The notes beneath the pieces are model-generated. The model saw only the letters and a list, made by a program, of their open reading frames with translations, made no database searches and was not told the origin of the DNA. From the NCBI GenBank assembly GCA_000720375.1, contig JOAA01000032.1, forward strand, positions 170,244 through 234,243: a DNA stretch of 64,000 bases. Direction: 5' to 3'. The stretch is from Rhodococcus rhodnii (lineage in GTDB: Bacteria; Actinomycetota; Actinomycetes; Mycobacteriales; Pseudonocardiaceae). Below, in pieces: positions 60,805-64,000 of this stretch (its first letter is position 1; each line of letters begins with the position of its first letter). The position numbers and the translations under genes are program-made.

Positions 60805-63747
60805 GTGGCACCCCGTTCCCGATGGCGTGGGACGTTGTCCTGCGTCACGGCCGGCGTCACGGTGCTCGCGTTAGCGCCTGCCGCCAGCTCCGAGAGCTCT
60901 GTTACCGCTGTCACCAGACATGAGGCCGAGAACGCCACGATCGTTCAGGGCGTCGTGGAGTCCAACCACGCCGGGCACTCCGGCACCGGCTTCGTCAACT
61001 ACGACAACGTCGTCGGCAGCAGTGTGGAGTTCACCGCGCAGGCAGCCGCGGCAGGCCCCGCGACGCTGAAATTCCGGTTCGCCAACGGCACCACGACCAA
61101 CCGGCCGCTGGACATCTCGGTCAACGGAACCGTGGCCGCACAGGCGGTCGCGTTCAACGGCACCGGCGCGTGGACCACGTGGCAGGACGTGACGATCACC
61201 GCGCAACTGACCGCGGGCACCAACACGATCAAGGCGACGGCGACCACGGCAGGCGGTGGCCCCAACCTGGACTACCTCGAGACCGACATCTCCGCACAGC
61301 CGCCCGGCAACGACTTCGAGGCCGAGGACGCGGCCATCGCCCAGGGCGTGGTGGAATCCAACCACGCCGGGTTCAGCGGCCGCGGCTTTGTCAACTACGA
61401 CAACGTCGTCGGCAGCAGCATCGAGTGGACCGTGAACGGCCCCGGCTCGGTCGACCTGATCTTCCGCTACGCCAACGGCACCACGGTGAACCGGCCGATG
61501 GACATCGCGGTCAACGGGACCGTCGTCTCGGCAGGGCTGGCGTTCAACGGCACCGGCGCGTGGACAACGTGGCAGACCACGACCGTGAAAGCGACGCTGG
61601 CGGCGGGGGCGAACAAGATCCGCGCGACCGCGACCACGGCGAACGGCGGACCCAATACGGACAAACTGACGGTGCAAAGCACCGACACCGAGGCACCGAC
61701 CCCGCCACCGAACCTGCGGTCCACTGGCAAGACCGCCAAGTCCACATCGCTCGCGTGGGACGCGGCCTCGGACAACGTGGGCGTTGCGGGCTATGACGTG
61801 TACCAGCACGGTCAGCTCATGAAGAGCGTGGCAGGCAACGTGTTGGCGACCACGGTCGACGGCCTGCAGCCCGACACCGAATACGACTGGACGGTCTTCG
61901 CCAAGGACGTCGCCGGAAACGTCTCGCAGGCCAGCAACAACGTGATCGTGCGGACCGACCCGGCCCCACCGGACACCGAGCCGCCGACAGTGCCTGGCAA
62001 TCTGAACTCGCCACGCAAGACCGCGACCACGGTGGACCTGGCGTGGACCGCGTCGACGGACAACGAGAAGGTCACCGGCTACGACATCTTCACCGACGGT
62101 GCCCAGTCCGGGTCGGCGGACGGCTCGGCGACCACGACGACGGTGGCGGGTCTGACCACGGGCAAGGAGTACAAGTTCAAGATCAGAGCCCGTGACCTGG
62201 CAGGCAACGTTTCCGGCTTCAGTAACGAGATCGCGGTGACGCCACAGGCAGGCGGCCCGACGGGTGTCCCGAACCCAGGCGCGGTGACCACCATCGCCAG
62301 CGGCGTGGATGTCGTGTGGGGCGTGGCGTTCCTGCCGGACGGCTCGGCGTTGTTCAGCGAGCGCAACTCGTTCAACATCTACCGGATCGCCGAGGGCGGC
62401 ACGAAGCAGCTGGCCGGCAAGATCAACCAGGCGTCCGGGACAGGCGGCGAAGGCGGTCTGCTCGGCCTGGAGATCTCGCCGACGTTCAACACCGATCACT
62501 GGGTGTACGTGTACCACACGGCAGCGAGCGACAACCGGATCATCCGGATCAAGTACGAGAACGGTGCCCTGGTGCAGAGTTCGTACCAGGTGCTCTTCTC
62601 CGGGATCGCCCGCAACAGGTTCCACAACGGCGGCAGGCTGCGGTTCGGCCCGGACGGCAAGCTGTACGCGTCGGTCGGCGACGCGCAGACCACCAGCACC
62701 GCCCAGAACAACAACTCGCCCAACGGAAAGATCCTGCGGATCAACGCGGACGGCAGCATCCCGTCGGACAACCCGTTCGGCAACGCGGTGTGGAGCAAGG
62801 GACACCGAAACCCGCAGGGCCTTGATTTCGACTCCCAGGGCCGGTTGTGGGCAGCGGAATTCGGCAACAGCAGCCAGGACGAGGTCAACCTGATCACCCG
62901 TGGCGGGAACTACGGCTGGCCGTCGTGTGAAGGAACCTCGGGCAACTGCAGTGGCTTCATCCCGCCGAAGAAGACGTGGTCGACCAGCCAGGCCTCACCT
63001 TCGGGCCTGACGATCATCAACGACTACGTGTTCGTCGCGACCACGGTCGGTCAGCGGGTCTACCGGATGCGCATCGACAGCAACAGCAACCTGGTCGAAC
63101 AGCAGACCTACTTCCAGGGTACGTACAACCGCCTGCGGACCGTGGAAGTCGACCACCAGGGCGACATCTGGCTGACCACGTCGACGGACAAGGACGGCAC
63201 AGCGAACAACGACCGGATCCTGCACGTGGACATCCAGTACTCGGGCGGCGGCGGTGGTGACTTCACGCTGACGAGCTCGGCCTTCGCCGACAACGCGATG
63301 ATGCCCGCGAAGTACACCTGTGCGGGCGACGGAACGGCGGGGCAGGATCCCTCGCCACCGTTGGCTTGGGGAGCCGAGGCGAACGCGAAGAGCTACGCGA
63401 TCGTGTTCTCCGACCGAGTGAACAACGGAAACAAGAGACACTGGATCATCTGGGACATTCCGGCAGGCACTCTTTCCTTGCCGGAGAACCTGGGCGCGGG
63501 GTTCAACGTGCCGAACCAGGGTGGTGCCAAGCAAAAAGCCATGGGTAGTGGGGCGAATTCGCAGAAGTACTTCGGCCCATGTCCTGGTGGGAGTACGAAC
63601 CCGTACACGTTCACGCTGTATTCGGTGAATGTGGCGACATTGCCAGGGGTTACGTCTTCGAGCGCGCTTGACGTGATCCAGAACGCGATCGTCGCCAACA
63701 GCGGGGCGAACACTGTCCTGAGGGGACGGTCTAACGCCTCGACGTGA
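60805..63747 (+). CDS. Secreted CBM-Fn3-PQQ sugar dehydrogenase-PEBP fusion
   Basis: A 980-residue exported protein, GTG start after GTAGGAGG. Signal peptide (about 1-30, VTVLALAPAASSES); two CBM6/35-like domains (about 35-165 and 170-292, each with ESNHAG.SG.GFVNYDNVVGSS); two fibronectin III domains (about 297-388, 393-485); a sorbosone/PQQ glucose dehydrogenase-like propeller (about 485-815; HNGGRLRFGPDGKLYASVGD, GHRNPQGLDFDSQGRLWAAEFG, GGNYGWPSCEG); and a C-terminal YbhB/PEBP domain (821-980; DPSPPLAWG, HWIIWDIPAG, YFGPCPGG, YTFTLYSVN). Likely binds a polysaccharide and oxidises a sugar. The PEBP end is unusual. Confidence 0.93.
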   Translation: MAPRSRWRGTLSCVTAGVTVLALAPAASSESSVTAVTRHEAENATIVQGVVESNHAGHSGTGFVNYDNVVGSSVEFTAQAAAAGPATLKFRFANGTTTNRPLDISVNGTVAAQAVAFNGTGAWTTWQDVTITAQLTAGTNTIKATATTAGGGPNLDYLETDISAQPPGNDFEAEDAAIAQGVVESNHAGFSGRGFVNYDNVVGSSIEWTVNGPGSVDLIFRYANGTTVNRPMDIAVNGTVVSAGLAFNGTGAWTTWQTTTVKATLAAGANKIRATATTANGGPNTDKLTVQSTDTEAPTPPPNLRSTGKTAKSTSLAWDAASDNVGVAGYDVYQHGQLMKSVAGNVLATTVDGLQPDTEYDWTVFAKDVAGNVSQASNNVIVRTDPAPPDTEPPTVPGNLNSPRKTATTVDLAWTASTDNEKVTGYDIFTDGAQSGSADGSATTTTVAGLTTGKEYKFKIRARDLAGNVSGFSNEIAVTPQAGGPTGVPNPGAVTTIASGVDVVWGVAFLPDGSALFSERNSFNIYRIAEGGTKQLAGKINQASGTGGEGGLLGLEISPTFNTDHWVYVYHTAASDNRIIRIKYENGALVQSSYQVLFSGIARNRFHNGGRLRFGPDGKLYASVGDAQTTSTAQNNNSPNGKILRINADGSIPSDNPFGNAVWSKGHRNPQGLDFDSQGRLWAAEFGNSSQDEVNLITRGGNYGWPSCEGTSGNCSGFIPPKKTWSTSQASPSGLTIINDYVFVATTVGQRVYRMRIDSNSNLVEQQTYFQGTYNRLRTVEVDHQGDIWLTTSTDKDGTANNDRILHVDIQYSGGGGGDFTLTSSAFADNAMMPAKYTCAGDGTAGQDPSPPLAWGAEANAKSYAIVFSDRVNNGNKRHWIIWDIPAGTLSLPENLGAGFNVPNQGGAKQKAMGSGANSQKYFGPCPGGSTNPYTFTLYSVNVATLPGVTSSSALDVIQNAIVANSGANTVLRGRSNAST

Positions 63748-63750
63748 GAC

Positions 63751-63792
63751 GCTCGGGTGGCCGGACCTTGGCGGCGATCCGGCCACCCGAGC
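63751..63792. terminator. Terminator hairpin after the secreted protein
   Basis: GCTCGGGTGGCCGGA (63751-63765) pairs exactly with TCCGGCCACCCGAGC (63778-63792) around 12 nt, 3 nt after the stop codon. A stable 15-bp stem; no long U-tract. Confidence 0.8.
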
Positions 63793-64000
63793 ACCCAACT
63801 CCGAAGAAGGTTTGTGATTTGGGGATTTGGGCTGCGCGGCTGTTCTTGGGGCGATGGCGCGAGGCGATTGGGGCGGCGGCGCGATAGTTCCCGGGGCGGC
63901 GCGATTTGATGTGATGAAGGAGCGGGGCCTCGCTCCTGGTGGGTTCCGAGCGGACACTCGGGTTGCTCCGATTTCTCACGCAAGGGAGGCCCCTGGTGTC
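63793..64000. other. Window end, no whole gene
   Basis: No intact gene recognised. GGGAGG followed by GTG at 63996 could be the start of a gene continuing past the window on the plus strand, and GGAGCG-N6-CGCTCC makes a short hairpin near 63920. Confidence 0.35.

Overview
The window is about 64 kb of high-GC DNA with GTG and TTG starts, many 1 to 4 nt start/stop overlaps, leaderless-looking genes and dense regulators. This fits the chromosome of an actinomycete, most likely of the Pseudonocardiales (Amycolatopsis/Kibdelosporangium/Lentzea-like). That assignment is inferred from gene families and style, not from a marker gene. No rRNA, tRNA, CRISPR array, phage or intact insertion sequence was seen.

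Layout. 1-9.6 kb: end of an AfsR-like regulator; two alpha/beta hydrolases; a TetR/methyltransferase divergent pair with two matching operators; a GNAT acetyltransferase; a second-type methionine aminopeptidase behind a striking inverted repeat; decayed transposase copies; a NarL-type two-component pair; a YceI protein. 9.6-15.2 kb: aerobic benzoyl-CoA (box) genes boxC-boxB-benzoate-CoA ligase-amidohydrolase behind a promoter with a dyad. 15.2-19.7 kb: a five-gene branched-chain/aromatic-type (HAAT) ABC importer on the minus strand. 19.8-28.3 kb: purine breakdown on the minus strand: OHCU decarboxylase, HIU hydrolase, urate oxidase, three-subunit xanthine dehydrogenase, guanine deaminase, then a 48-nt palindrome, a purine permease, an allophanate-hydrolase-like small protein and allantoicase. 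A divergent PucR regulator follows, and an orphan solute-binding lipoprotein lies tail to tail with it.

31-38 kb: P450/TetR divergent pair, lipoprotein, ECF sigma factor with a YCII partner, Gfo/Idh/MocA oxidoreductase, a frameshifted unknown gene and a 0.5-kb tract of two degenerate repeat arrays. 38.7-42.3 kb: a surface beta-propeller/PKD protein, a 2H-phosphoesterase-like protein without its catalytic motifs, and cysteine-free ribosomal proteins S14, L31 and L32 around a Zur-type dyad. 42.4-48.2 kb: an operon of small secreted protein, MoxR ATPase, DUF58, VWA, HtrA-like protease, response regulator and sensor kinase, probably for envelope maintenance. 48.3-53 kb: membrane protein, DUF1992 protein, atypical LuxR regulator, a second TetR/P450 pair and an MFS exporter. 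53-53.8 kb: decayed DNA holding a broken SEC-C gene. 53.8-64 kb: stand-alone receiver, small protein, IclR regulator, phosphotransferase, a NarL regulator with a sodium-symporter/histidine-kinase fusion and its small membrane partner, an AcnR-like TetR regulator with a 20-bp palindrome, and a 980-residue secreted protein joining carbohydrate-binding, fibronectin, sugar-dehydrogenase and PEBP domains.

The main metabolic themes are benzoate and purine use as carbon or nitrogen sources, each with likely uptake systems and local regulators. The most distinctive points are the incomplete box set, the missing allantoinase, the MoxR-HtrA-two-component operon, the symporter-kinase fusion, the dehydrogenase-PEBP fusion, and several well-formed operators whose regulators are adjacent and can be tested.
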